From contig NC_015315.1 of the NCBI RefSeq assembly GCF_000193375.1, positions 814,622 to 878,621 on the forward strand: a stretch of DNA of 64,000 bases. The letters are read 5' to 3'. Under the pieces are notes generated by a model, which worked only from the letters and a program-made list of their open reading frames with translations, was not told the DNA's origin and did no database searches. The first letter of the stretch is position 1. The number at the start of each line of letters is the position of its first letter. Shown piece after piece: positions 53,318 through 61,852 of the stretch. This DNA is from Thermoproteus uzoniensis 768-20 (GTDB lineage: Archaea > Thermoproteota > Thermoprotei > Thermoproteales > Thermoproteaceae). The position numbers and the translations under genes are program-made.

Positions 53318-54333
53318 GCCGCCTCGGGGTCGAGAGGGCCTATGTACTCGCCTCCAGCCATCTCGTTCAGCCTCTTCACGTCCTCGTCTATGACCTTCTG
53401 CAGGAATGCTATCTCCTCCTTGCCGAGGTGTCTGAACCTCCCCTGGAGCTTCAGGAAGCACTCCACGGGCTTCCTCTTGGGGACGGGCACAGTTATTCTG
53501 AAGACGCCGTCCTCAATCTCGTAGTTCACCCAGTAGCCGGTCTCCGTGGCCAGCTCCAGGACCTTAATTGCGTATTTCGGCTCGAAGCGCCAGCCGGGCT
53601 GGCAGGACTGGATGACGTGTATGAACGAGGGCCCGTCGACCTCCGCCGCCTTCTTGAACTTCTGCAACATGTCGGGGAGGTAGGCCGGATTCGCCGTGGC
53701 CACATAGGGTATGCCGTGGGCGGCCGCTATGAGGGCCATGGGCTTCTTGTGGGTTAAGTTCCCCGGTATCTTCCTCCCCGCTGGGGACGTCGTGGCCGAG
53801 GCGAAGAGGGGGGTCGTGCCTGAGCGTTGTATCCCCGTGTTCATGTAGCCCTCGTTGTCGTACATGACGTAGATCACCCTATGCCTCCTCTCCAACATGC
53901 CGCTGAGCGCCTGGAAGCCTATGTCGGCCGTGCCCCCGTCGCCCGCGAACACCACCACGTTTATCTTCCTGTTGGGGTCTATGGCGCCCCTCCTCTTGAG
54001 GACCTTTATGGCCGCCTCTATGCCCGAGGCCACGGAGCCGCCGTTGCCGAACGCCACGTGTATCCACGGCACAGCCCAGTTGGTGCGGGGGTACGTCACG
54101 GTGGACACCTCGGCGCATCCCGTCGGGTTCACGACGATGGTGTCGGGGCCCAAGACCTTCAACATATGTCTTGCGATAACGCCTATCGTGCAGCTGGCGC
54201 ACAGCCCGTGTCCCGGCAGGAACAGCTCTTGCTCCGGCAGGGCGAAGTTGTCGAACTCGTAGGCGGCCTCGACTGCCGCGCCCGGCCTCGCGCCCGGCAG
54301 TTGTAGCCCCCTTACGTCTACCTTGACTTTCAT
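53311..54333 (-). CDS. porB: Pyruvate:ferredoxin oxidoreductase, beta subunit
   Basis: The 340-residue subunit binds thiamine diphosphate: GDGGTADIGFQAL near 134 and YDNEGYMNTGIQRSG near 162 are the TPP/Mg motif. Cluster cysteines appear in LCASCTIG near 44-51 and further on (Cys73 in TGCAEV, a late Cys in IQSCQPG). It either oxidises pyruvate to acetyl-CoA with ferredoxin or fixes CO2 in the reverse direction, the first carboxylation of the dicarboxylate/4-hydroxybutyrate cycle. The ATG overlaps porA as ATGA. Confidence 0.93.
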   Translation of the reverse strand: MKVKVDVRGLQLPGARPGAAVEAAYEFDNFALPEQELFLPGHGLCASCTIGVIARHMLKVLGPDTIVVNPTGCAEVSTVTYPRTNWAVPWIHVAFGNGGSVASGIEAAIKVLKRRGAIDPNRKINVVVFAGDGGTADIGFQALSGMLERRHRVIYVMYDNEGYMNTGIQRSGTTPLFASATTSPAGRKIPGNLTHKKPMALIAAAHGIPYVATANPAYLPDMLQKFKKAAEVDGPSFIHVIQSCQPGWRFEPKYAIKVLELATETGYWVNYEIEDGVFRITVPVPKRKPVECFLKLQGRFRHLGKEEIAFLQKVIDEDVKRLNEMAGGEYIGPLDPEAAC

Positions 54334-55520
54334 GGCCCCCTCAGCCCTATGTAGAACGGCCTCATGGGCTCCGCCTCGCCCTTCGCCACCCGCTCCGCCG
54401 CCTTCCTCAACGCCGTTGAGTCGGTCGCCCTCATGCCTATGGTGGCGTAGGCGTTGTACACCGGGCGGGTCAAAGTTGCGGCGAGCTCTGTGGCGACGGG
54501 GCCCAGAATCCCTCCGTGGTTGAACGCCCTGTCGACCACCAACACCTTCTCCACGCCGTCGAGGCTCTTCCGCAGAAAGTCGGCGGGCCAAGGCCTCAGA
54601 AGCCTTACCTTCAAGGCGCCCGCCCTTATGCCCTCGGCCCTCAAGGCGTCTGCGGCCCTCCTCGCCAGGCCGTAGATCGAGCCGTAGGTCACTATGGCCA
54701 CGTCGGCGTCCTCCAGCCTATAGGCCGAGCCGAAGCCGTAGCTCCTCCCGAAGAGCTTGCCGTACTGGGCGTCGGCCTCGGCGACTACTTTTATCGAGTC
54801 CTCCAGCGCCTTATACGCCGCGTACCTCATCTCGAAGTACCACTCCGGCGTCCCCACCGCGCCGAGCGAGGCCGGGCTGTCCACGTCCAGCTTCTTCCAG
54901 CTCCTGGTTATCGGGGCGTAGCGCATTACGTCCTCCTCGTCCTCGGGCACCTCCAGAGGCTGGAGCACGTGGCTTATCCAGAAGCCGTCGTAGGCGACGG
55001 CGACGGGGAGATGGACCGACGGATCCTCGCCGACTCTATACGCCTGTATAACCGTGTCGAAGGCCTCTTGTACGTTAGACACCATGTAGATTATCCAGCC
55101 CAGCTCCCTCATGGACATGACGTCGCTGTAGTCCCCCCAGACGTTTATGGGGGCCGAGTAGGCCCTCGTGGCTATGCCCATCACTATGGGGAGCCTCAGC
55201 CCCACCGCTATGGGCAGTATCTCGTACATGAAGCCGAGCCCCTGGCTGCTAGTCGCCGTGAAGACCCTGGCACCCATGGCGGAGGCCCCCACGACTGCCG
55301 AGAGGGCCGAGTGCTCGCCCTCCACTGGGATATACTCTGCGTCGAGCTCTCCGTTGTTGACGTACTCTGCCAGCTTCTCCACGGCGGGCGTCTGCGGAGT
55401 TATGGGGTACGCCGCCACGACCTCCACGCGGGCCATCTTGGCGGCGAGCGCCACCGCGTGGTTCCCCGTGAGCGCGATCCTCCTCTGCCTCGCCTTGCCC
55501 AGCTCCATCTGGACGGTCAT
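54330..55520 (-). CDS. porA: Pyruvate:ferredoxin oxidoreductase, alpha subunit
   Basis: The 396-residue subunit has the N-terminal pyrimidine-binding region AAYPITPQTPAVEKLAEY near 36-53 and GLGFMYEILPIAVGLRLP near 118. It joins the beta subunit to form the TPP site. Both ends overlap neighbours by 4 nt (porGD upstream, porB downstream). 2-oxoacid specificity is inferred as pyruvate from the overall four-domain composition; a related 2-oxoacid ferredoxin oxidoreductase cannot be fully excluded. Confidence 0.92.
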   Translation of the reverse strand: MTVQMELGKARQRRIALTGNHAVALAAKMARVEVVAAYPITPQTPAVEKLAEYVNNGELDAEYIPVEGEHSALSAVVGASAMGARVFTATSSQGLGFMYEILPIAVGLRLPIVMGIATRAYSAPINVWGDYSDVMSMRELGWIIYMVSNVQEAFDTVIQAYRVGEDPSVHLPVAVAYDGFWISHVLQPLEVPEDEEDVMRYAPITRSWKKLDVDSPASLGAVGTPEWYFEMRYAAYKALEDSIKVVAEADAQYGKLFGRSYGFGSAYRLEDADVAIVTYGSIYGLARRAADALRAEGIRAGALKVRLLRPWPADFLRKSLDGVEKVLVVDRAFNHGGILGPVATELAATLTRPVYNAYATIGMRATDSTALRKAAERVAKGEAEPMRPFYIGLRGP

Positions 55521-56452
55521 ATCTCCCTAACCATCTTTATGGCCCCCGTGGGGCACACCTCGGCGCATATGCCGCAGCCCTTGCAGTAGTTGTAGTCGAA
55601 GTCTATGGACTTGACCTTGACCGACCTGCCGCGCGGGCCCTTGGCCTCCCTCCACACCTCGAGCACCGCGTCGTCGGGGCAGTATATCCAGCACCTCCTG
55701 CACATTATGCACTTGGAGTGGTCTATTACGGGCCTCTCCACGCGCCAGGAGCCCGTCTTGTACCGCAAGCTGCTGCCCGGGAACGCCAGCCCGCCCTCCG
55801 GTATTTTGTCCCAGCCCACCAGCTCGTAGTCCCCCGTGAGAAACGCGGAGGTGGTGGGTATCTCCACTGAGGCCCTCGCGCTCCCCGTCTCGGAGGCCGG
55901 TATCACCACGGCCGTCTTGTAGGCCTCCACGGCCGCCGCGAAGTTCTGCTCCACGGCCTTGCCCAGCTGGGACGCTATGGCCTCCTTCACCGACTCGAGC
56001 CTGGGGATCCCCATCACTCTGGCGAAGACGCCCACCATGGGGCCGTTGGGCACGGCGAGCCCCACGTGTTTGAGGGCTATGCCTATGCCGTCGACCACCG
56101 CGATGTTCACGTCGCGCCGCCCCACCAGCTTGGCCACGTCCTCCGGGCTCTTCCCCGAGCTCACCGCCACGTATCCCCCCGGCCTCACCGCGTCCACGAC
56201 CACCCTCATGGGCTCGATCAGCTTGTCGTCCAGGAAAACCGCCACGTCCGGGTTCTTTATGGGCTCGGGCGAGTCGTCGAAATAATCCGTGAGGGTCAGA
56301 AAGGCCTTCACTGGGGCGCCTCTGCGCTCGGCGCCGAACTCGGGATTGGCCAAGGCGTAGAGGCCGTCGGAGATTGAGGCGTGCGCGACTATGTATACGG
56401 CGGTGACTATGCCCTGCCCGCCTCTGCCGATCCAGACCGACTCTATCCTCAT
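55517..56452 (-). CDS. porGD: Pyruvate:ferredoxin oxidoreductase, fused gamma-delta subunit
   Basis: The 311-residue fusion has a gamma domain (1-about 185, IGRGGQGIVTA at the start, EFGAERRGAPVKAF near 45) and a delta domain (about 200-311) with two 4Fe-4S motifs, CIMCRRCWIYCP and CKGCGICAEVCP. It carries electrons from the TPP site to ferredoxin. The ATG at 56452 is chosen because ACTAAAAAT (56473-56481) is centred 25 nt upstream. An ATG three codons earlier would be too close to that box. Confidence 0.92.
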   Translation of the reverse strand: MRIESVWIGRGGQGIVTAVYIVAHASISDGLYALANPEFGAERRGAPVKAFLTLTDYFDDSPEPIKNPDVAVFLDDKLIEPMRVVVDAVRPGGYVAVSSGKSPEDVAKLVGRRDVNIAVVDGIGIALKHVGLAVPNGPMVGVFARVMGIPRLESVKEAIASQLGKAVEQNFAAAVEAYKTAVVIPASETGSARASVEIPTTSAFLTGDYELVGWDKIPEGGLAFPGSSLRYKTGSWRVERPVIDHSKCIMCRRCWIYCPDDAVLEVWREAKGPRGRSVKVKSIDFDYNYCKGCGICAEVCPTGAIKMVREI

Positions 56453-56472
56453 TAAGTACATTGGCTCTTAAT

Positions 56473-56481
56473 ACTAAAAAT
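56473..56481 (-). promoter_or_regulatory. Probable TATA region of the por-nuoIHA-BD unit
   Basis: The minus strand reads ATTTTTAGT in the 95-nt AT-rich spacer 56453-56547 between nuoN and porGD. It suggests that por and the peripheral-arm genes can be transcribed apart from nuoJKMLN. Confidence 0.4.
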
Positions 56482-56547
56482 CCTTTTCTATTTATTCAAG
56501 ATAAACTTTACTATATTCCATGTTGAAAACATCAATTATAATGATCC

Positions 56548-57654
56548 TTAATGCGGCAGGAGCAGAGGCACCGCGGCGAGGAGCCACAGCGGGGCTGCGG
56601 CGCCCAGCGCCGCGCTCGCGAGCGACGCCGCGAGGGGCCTCCTCCCCGTGCCCGCGCCTGTCGACGAGGCGAGGCGGATGTAGTACGCAACGGACCACGC
56701 CACGTTGGCCAACAGATAGGCCGCGGCGGCGGGGCCGAGCCTCTGGGCCGTCAAGATCAGGAGGGCTAGCTTGGGCCAGAAGCCGAGGAGCGGCGGGACC
56801 CCTATCTGGTTTAGGGACAGGACGTACGCCGACCAACGGGGGCCGGGCGACGAGATGTGGGAGAATAGGCCCATGGCGCCTATGGAGTCGGCGAACATGA
56901 GGAAGGGCGCGAGGGGCTTGTATACGGCGAAGGCGAAGAGGGCGAGGCCTGCGTGGAAGACAGAGGCGAAGCCGAGCAGCCTCCTCGGATCTCTGCTGGC
57001 GGTCGCGCCTAGATTGCCCACGAGGATAGACGCGGCGGCCAGCGGGAGCGAGGCGTAGGCGGGGACGTCTAGAGGGAGCAACATCAAGGCGAAGGCCGCC
57101 CCGAGCTTGGCCAGGCCGGATATGAGCACGAGGCCCTCGGGCGCCGATCTGCCGAATACGTCGGGGACCCAATAAAAGGCGGGGAATACGCCGAGCTCCA
57201 GCGCGACTCCCGAGAAGGCTAGGGCGGATCCCAGCTCGCCGCTGGCGGAGAGGCCGGCCACGACGAGGCTGCCGGCCACAGTGGACACCACGAAGTATCT
57301 GAAAAGCGCCTCGACGCTGCCGAGGTCCGGCGACGCCGCTATCAAGGCGCCGGGGGCGGCAACGGCCATCGCGAAGCCCAGGGCCTTGTAGTGGAGCTCC
57401 GGAGACGCCATGAGCAGGACGCCGTATGCCGAGAGGGCCGCCGCCAGGCCCGAGTAGTCCCTGAGCCTGCCCCTCGGCACGAGCGCCGGCGCAACCAGGT
57501 AGGGCAGGAGCAGTAGGGCCAACGCGCCCTCCCCCGCCGATGCTAACGAATAGGCCGCGTAGGCGAAGGCCGCCGCGTCGACGGCGTAGGCCCAGACGCC
57601 GCGCTCCCCGGCCCTCCTCGCGGCCACATATAGCGGGAGGAGCCACTGGATCAT
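56548..57654 (-). CDS. nuoN: Complex I antiporter-like subunit NuoN
   Basis: The 368-residue membrane protein of the proton-translocating family (Nqo14-like) has about eleven helices and a Pro-Pro-Leu-Leu-Gly-Phe-Trp-Pro-Lys segment near 285-293 typical of these antiporter-like subunits. It is shorter than bacterial NuoN (about 480). It overlaps nuoL by 4 nt and is last in the membrane-arm run. Confidence 0.82.
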   Translation of the reverse strand: MIQWLLPLYVAARRAGERGVWAYAVDAAAFAYAAYSLASAGEGALALLLLPYLVAPALVPRGRLRDYSGLAAALSAYGVLLMASPELHYKALGFAMAVAAPGALIAASPDLGSVEALFRYFVVSTVAGSLVVAGLSASGELGSALAFSGVALELGVFPAFYWVPDVFGRSAPEGLVLISGLAKLGAAFALMLLPLDVPAYASLPLAAASILVGNLGATASRDPRRLLGFASVFHAGLALFAFAVYKPLAPFLMFADSIGAMGLFSHISSPGPRWSAYVLSLNQIGVPPLLGFWPKLALLILTAQRLGPAAAAYLLANVAWSVAYYIRLASSTGAGTGRRPLAASLASAALGAAAPLWLLAAVPLLLPH

Positions 57655-59216
57655 ATCAAGATAAACGCCACGAACGCGACGAGCGCCGCGGCGCCAGCCG
57701 CGTATAGGTACACCTCGACGCCGATCTCCGAGAGCTTGGCCGACGCCCTCCTCACAGCCCCGACGAGCTTTAGGTGGAGCGCGTCGTCGACAGCCTTGTC
57801 TGCTACGGCCGCCGCGCCGGCCAGAGCCCTCCAGAGAGAGCCCGCCGACAGCAGAGCCCTATCTATGCGCGAGTCAAGCGACCCCACGGCCCGGGCGGCC
57901 GCCAGGAGGCCTCCGCCGACGGCGGCGAAAAGCTCCGGCAGATACAAGCGCCTCTCCATGGGCTTAAGCGGAGGCGCCTTGTATAGGGCGAGCCCCGCGA
58001 GGGCCAGGAGCCAGAGCGGGCTCGGCGCAGTGGCCGGGGCGGCGAAGGCCAGCGCGGCCGAGGCTAGGGCTACGGCCGAGAGCGGCGACCAAGCCCTCTC
58101 GGTGCTCGTGCCCAGCAGAAGCCTCCCGACGTAGCCCGCCGTCAGGAAGGAGAACGGGAGCTCCCAATCGGGCAGAAGCGACTTGGCAACCGCGCCGGCA
58201 GGCGTGAGGCCCAGCAGAGTGGCGAGCGACAGCGCCATCGCGGCCTTGGCGACGGCGCCGTGGGATCCCGGGAGCCTCGTCCCATGTCTGTGTATGGACT
58301 CGCCGACGGCCATGAAGAGGGCGGCCTTGGCGAAGCCGTGGGCGATCAAAAGCGCCGTCGCCCCGGCCGGATCGGTCAAGGAGAACGCTGTGGCCAGGCC
58401 TAGATAAGACGCCGTGGACGCCGCCAGGAGGACCTTGGGCTCCCTCTGCCACAACGCCGTCAGCCCTCCGTAGACGGCCGTGGCGAGGCCTACGGCGAGG
58501 GCGTAGGGCCAGTAGTGGGCGAGCGGCCCGTGCAACCTGACGAGGAGTATAGGCCCCGCCGCGACCATAGTCGCGCTGTGGAGCAGAGCCGACACGGGCG
58601 TCGGCGCCGACATGGCGGTCATGAGCCAGTCGGTGAAGGGGATCTGGGCCGACTTGACGAAAGCGGCGATGAGTATCAAGGCGGCGATTGCCGGAGGCAG
58701 ATCGCGCCAGAGGCCTATATTCGGGCCGTACGCGGCCGCCGCGGCGGCGAGGCCCACTGCGAGCGCTACTGTGCCCAGCTCCACGGTGGCTATGGCCCTC
58801 AGAGCTGAGGCCGACGGCCTCCAGAGCCATTGGAGGAACTTCCCGCGGGCTCCGTCGCCTACAAGCCCCAGCTCCTCGTCGTCCCTATACGTCAATATCA
58901 AGGCCCAGCTCGCGGCGTCGAGCCCTCCCCACCCGGCCAAGATCCACAGCCAGTTGCTCGATGTGAGGAAGAGCAACATGGATCCGTAGAATGCATCTAG
59001 CCAGGCCCAGTACCACCCCCTCCTCTCCACGTCGTCCACATACCATAGGGAGTATAGCGCCGTGAGGAGGAATACGAAGTTCAGCAGATCCAGGAGGGGG
59101 TCGCCGAGGCCCGACAGCGCGATCACGACGGCCGCCGCAACGACGGCCGCGGCGCCTCTCTTGGTTACTGCGTCTACGGCCGAGGCGGCGAAGGGTATCA
59201 AGGGCGCTATATCCAT
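57651..59216 (-). CDS. nuoL: Complex I antiporter-like subunit NuoL
   Basis: The 521-residue protein has about fourteen helices and the signature region SAPTPVSALLHSATMVAAGP near 200-220, where the conserved Lys/His of the proton channel sit. The C-terminal part (about 430-521) includes an amphipathic stretch and a final helix, as for the lateral helix of NuoL. It is shorter than bacterial NuoL (about 610). It overlaps nuoM by 10 nt and nuoN by 4 nt. Confidence 0.87.
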   Translation of the reverse strand: MDIAPLIPFAASAVDAVTKRGAAAVVAAAVVIALSGLGDPLLDLLNFVFLLTALYSLWYVDDVERRGWYWAWLDAFYGSMLLFLTSSNWLWILAGWGGLDAASWALILTYRDDEELGLVGDGARGKFLQWLWRPSASALRAIATVELGTVALAVGLAAAAAAYGPNIGLWRDLPPAIAALILIAAFVKSAQIPFTDWLMTAMSAPTPVSALLHSATMVAAGPILLVRLHGPLAHYWPYALAVGLATAVYGGLTALWQREPKVLLAASTASYLGLATAFSLTDPAGATALLIAHGFAKAALFMAVGESIHRHGTRLPGSHGAVAKAAMALSLATLLGLTPAGAVAKSLLPDWELPFSFLTAGYVGRLLLGTSTERAWSPLSAVALASAALAFAAPATAPSPLWLLALAGLALYKAPPLKPMERRLYLPELFAAVGGGLLAAARAVGSLDSRIDRALLSAGSLWRALAGAAAVADKAVDDALHLKLVGAVRRASAKLSEIGVEVYLYAAGAAALVAFVAFILI

Positions 59217-60442
59217 GGCGCCAGCATTAGGGCGTAGGGCGCGGCGGCGAGGAGGATCATGGGAATTGCCATGGCGAGCGGCGGGCTGGCCTCGCTCCTC
59301 CCCGCCCTATAGAGCTTGTCGAAGAGGTAGAAGTTGTAGACGGCGGTGGCGAACAGCGCCGCGTAGAGCGCGGGGGCGAGGCCGGGAGGGGAGTAGAGTG
59401 CGAGGTAGGCCTTGCCCAGAAGAGCTACTCCGAAGACCCCGGCGAGCGCCACGAGGCCCAGCGCCGACCCGGCGAAGGTCCACGGATCCAGCCGCAAGAA
59501 GCCCAGCCTCCTCTCGTTCTGCGTGGCTATCCCTATTCCTGACACCATGAACATGGCCGCCTTGGCCAAGGCGTGGCCCACGAAGAGCAGTACCGCGGCC
59601 TGCCAATCGCCCAACGCCGCGGCGGCCACGAGGAGGCCCATGTTGGCTATGGTCGAGTCGGCGAGCGCCCTCTTCAAGTCCGCCTCCCTAAACACCAGCA
59701 ACGAGCCGTACACGGCAGTTGCGGCGCCGTAGAGGGCGAGGTAGTAGCCGGATATCGGCGTGTGGGGCAGTATCTGGAGGAGCCAGTAGGCCATAAGGCC
59801 TACGTGGATCGGCGACAGCAACGCCGAGAGGGGCGTGGGGGCCTCGGCGTGTGCGTAGGGGAGCCAGTAGTGGACGCCGGCGGTTCCCATCTTGACCAAC
59901 AAGCCGAAGACGGCCAGCAGGGCTGGGGCTAGGGGCATGGCGTAGGGCGGCAGGTAGCCTCCGGAGACCACGGCGCCTATGAGAAACGCTATGGAGCCTA
60001 TCTGGGACCATATGAAGTACATGACGCCTATTCTGGCCCTATCGCCGTAGCCGAAATAGTATATGAGCAGGAAGCTCGTCACGACCGCCAGCTCCATGGC
60101 GAGGAAGGCGTAGATCAAGTTGTCGAAGGCCGGGATGAGCTCCAGCGATATGACGTAGAGGGCCAAGACGCCGTAGAACCACCTCCCCAGCCCTCTATGC
60201 TCGGCGTATTCCTTCGAGTAGGCCAACACGGCGAGGCCCAGCAAGGCCGTAGTCGCTATGAACGGCTCGGCGGCGCCGCCGAAGTTGAGCAAGGCGGGGC
60301 CTATATACGGCAGGGATCCCAGCTCCTCGCGTCTGCCGAGGGCCAGCAGAGTCAGCGCCACGGAGGCCGCTGACGGGGCCAGGCCCAGCCTCAGCCCAAG
60401 GAGGGCCAGAGCCGCCGCCGCTACCAGCACGTACTCAATCAT
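59207..60442 (-). CDS. nuoM: Complex I antiporter-like subunit NuoM
   Basis: The 411-residue membrane protein has about thirteen helices. FLAMELAVVTSFLL near 112-125 carries the conserved Glu of antiporter subunits, and WLPYAHAEAPTPLSALLSPIHVG near 193-215 is the family signature. It overlaps nuoK by 8 nt. It pumps protons (or Na+) in the membrane arm. Confidence 0.88.
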   Translation of the reverse strand: MIEYVLVAAAALALLGLRLGLAPSAASVALTLLALGRREELGSLPYIGPALLNFGGAAEPFIATTALLGLAVLAYSKEYAEHRGLGRWFYGVLALYVISLELIPAFDNLIYAFLAMELAVVTSFLLIYYFGYGDRARIGVMYFIWSQIGSIAFLIGAVVSGGYLPPYAMPLAPALLAVFGLLVKMGTAGVHYWLPYAHAEAPTPLSALLSPIHVGLMAYWLLQILPHTPISGYYLALYGAATAVYGSLLVFREADLKRALADSTIANMGLLVAAAALGDWQAAVLLFVGHALAKAAMFMVSGIGIATQNERRLGFLRLDPWTFAGSALGLVALAGVFGVALLGKAYLALYSPPGLAPALYAALFATAVYNFYLFDKLYRAGRSEASPPLAMAIPMILLAAAPYALMLAPWI

Positions 60443-60659
60443 GGCTCAGCTTGAAGGCCGCCGCGACTAGCAGGAGCGTGTCGGCTACCCCGACCGCCGA
60501 CGCTACTGCGACCATGTTCGGGTCGCCTGAAGACACGGCGGCGGCTATGGCGCCCAGCACGACCAGCTCGGCCCCTATGATAGTCCTCACCCTATCTCTG
60601 GCGGCCAGTATCGCGACGAGGCCCGCCGCTATTAGGGCTATGGGAAGCGCCGCGTTCAC
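60435..60659 (-). CDS. nuoK: Complex I membrane subunit NuoK
   Basis: The 74-residue, three-helix protein contains GAELVVLGAIAAA, with the conserved membrane Glu at about 30 in the second helix. It is shorter than bacterial NuoK (about 100) but has all three helices. GTG start, overlapping nuoJ by 4 nt. Confidence 0.82.
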   Translation of the reverse strand: MNAALPIALIAAGLVAILAARDRVRTIIGAELVVLGAIAAAVSSGDPNMVAVASAVGVADTLLLVAAAFKLSHD

Positions 60660-61051
60660 GGCCTCCCGACCCTCGCCGCTATTAGGAGCGAGAAGAGCAC
60701 AAGCGCCGCCGCCGGCAACAACAGCTGGGGGTCCAGAGGCTTGGGCTGGGCCGGCCCCTCCGGCAGTAGGGCCAGCGCCGAGAGGGCCAACGGCAACGCG
60801 GCGTAGGGCTTGAGCGAGGTCTTGGCCCCGTTCTCCGACACGGCCGCCGCGGCGACTATCACGAGCACGAGGGCCGAGGCTATGTAGGCCAGGGCCACCA
60901 ACACGAAGAGCGGCTCCATGCCCAGCGCGGCCGCGTAGGCGGCGGTCACGAGGCCGACGGCAAGTAGAGAAAAGGCGGCGAGGACGTTGTCCTTTGTCTT
61001 GAGTATGGCGAGGGTTCCCAGGAAAGCGAGGAGGACGAAGGCTAAGTCCAT
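60656..61051 (-). CDS. nuoJ: Complex I membrane subunit NuoJ
   Basis: The 131-residue membrane protein has four to five helices, with ALAYIASALVLVIVAAAAV near 52-70 as the conserved third helix. Three in-frame ATGs exist (61087, 61072, 61051). The last is chosen because the TATA box TATTTATAAT (61071-61080) is centred 25 nt upstream and overlaps the second candidate. It heads nuoJ-K-M-L-N. Confidence 0.83.
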   Translation of the reverse strand: MDLAFVLLAFLGTLAILKTKDNVLAAFSLLAVGLVTAAYAAALGMEPLFVLVALAYIASALVLVIVAAAAVSENGAKTSLKPYAALPLALSALALLPEGPAQPKPLDPQLLLPAAALVLFSLLIAARVGRP

Positions 61052-61070
61052 GGCCCTCTGTTCAAGATCC

Positions 61071-61080
61071 ATTATAAATA
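61071..61080 (-). promoter_or_regulatory. TATA box of the nuoJKMLN operon
   Basis: The minus strand reads TATTTATAAT, centred 25 nt before ATG 61051. Confidence 0.6.
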
Positions 61081-61141
61081 TTTCCAATGGTGTATGTAAA
61101 TAGCTTCAATATCTAATGAGGAAAATTATAGTTATCTAAAA

Positions 61142-61723
61142 TTATCGATGGACGGCGGCGCGTACTCTGAGGATCCCAGGCGCCGTCGCGAGCTCCTTTA
61201 TCTCGTAGCCGAGCTCCTCCAGGAGGCACCTCACGGCGGCGGCCGTCACCTCCACGCTCTCGAGGCTGTAGCCGACCCCCACGGCGTCCAGCGAGAACTC
61301 CCCGCCCTCCGCCCTCACCTCGAACCTCCTGGCGGGAACCGCCTTTGTTATGTAGGGGGCCAGCTTCACGGCGTTTTCGAGCCCGCCGAAGAACGCCTTT
61401 ATGTAACTGGCGAGCATCCTCCCCGCCTCGCACCAGGCCTTGCCCACGGCGTCTGGATTCGCCTTGTACATCTCGACGACCATTCTGTCCAGAAGTCTGC
61501 CGGGGACCGGCACGGTCTCCAGCTCTGTTATGACTCTGTAGAAGAGGGCTATATCCCTTATCTGGCCCGCGCTGTAGCCCTGCCTCACGAGCTCCAGCCC
61601 GGTGCCCAACAGCTGGTTGGCCAAGGCGTACTGCGTCATGCCCAGCTCCTCGGCCGTAGCCGCCAGCGCGTCGGCGACTTCCTTCGCCACGGCTATGTTT
61701 ACTCTGTCCTTCCTCTGGCTCAC
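61142..61723 (-). CDS. Unknown protein with ribbon-helix-helix-like N-terminus
   Basis: In this 193-residue protein the first 55 residues (DRVNIAVAKEVADALAATAEELGMTQYALANQLL) look like a ribbon-helix-helix DNA-binding or helical dimerisation region. The rest mixes helices and strands (a FEVRAEGGEFSLDAVGVGYS strand pair near 143-162). I recognise no named family. TATTTATACC, centred about 23 nt upstream, is its TATA box. It lies beside complex I and divergent from cimA, so it could regulate either (inference). Confidence 0.6.
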   Translation of the reverse strand: MSQRKDRVNIAVAKEVADALAATAEELGMTQYALANQLLGTGLELVRQGYSAGQIRDIALFYRVITELETVPVPGRLLDRMVVEMYKANPDAVGKAWCEAGRMLASYIKAFFGGLENAVKLAPYITKAVPARRFEVRAEGGEFSLDAVGVGYSLESVEVTAAAVRCLLEELGYEIKELATAPGILRVRAAVHR

Positions 61724-61790
61724 GGCACTGAGCTTTTAGAGGTATAAATACATATGTGCCGGAGGTATGTGGGCATTTCTGTTCAAAATC

Positions 61791-61811
61791 GCCGGCTCTA
61801 TATAGGCCGGC
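61791..61811. promoter_or_regulatory. Inverted repeat GCCGGC-n9-GCCGGC upstream of the citramalate synthase-like gene
   Basis: Two self-complementary GCCGGC hexamers flank TCTATATAG, about 15 nt upstream of the TATA box used for the gene. It is a possible operator. Confidence 0.3.
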
Positions 61812-61825
61812 GGCCGGAAACAAAA

Positions 61826-61834
61826 CTTATATAT
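61826..61834 (+). promoter_or_regulatory. TATA box of the citramalate synthase-like gene
   Basis: CTTATATAT is centred 23 nt before an ATG at 61853 that is out of frame with the enzyme. Confidence 0.55.
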
Positions 61835-61852
61835 CGAGGCAATCTGGGGCAT

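Noticed and set aside
57736-59550. Several plus-strand frames antisense to nuoL and nuoM
   Set aside because: Ala/Arg/Pro-rich shadows of GC-rich membrane-protein genes with no promoters of their own.
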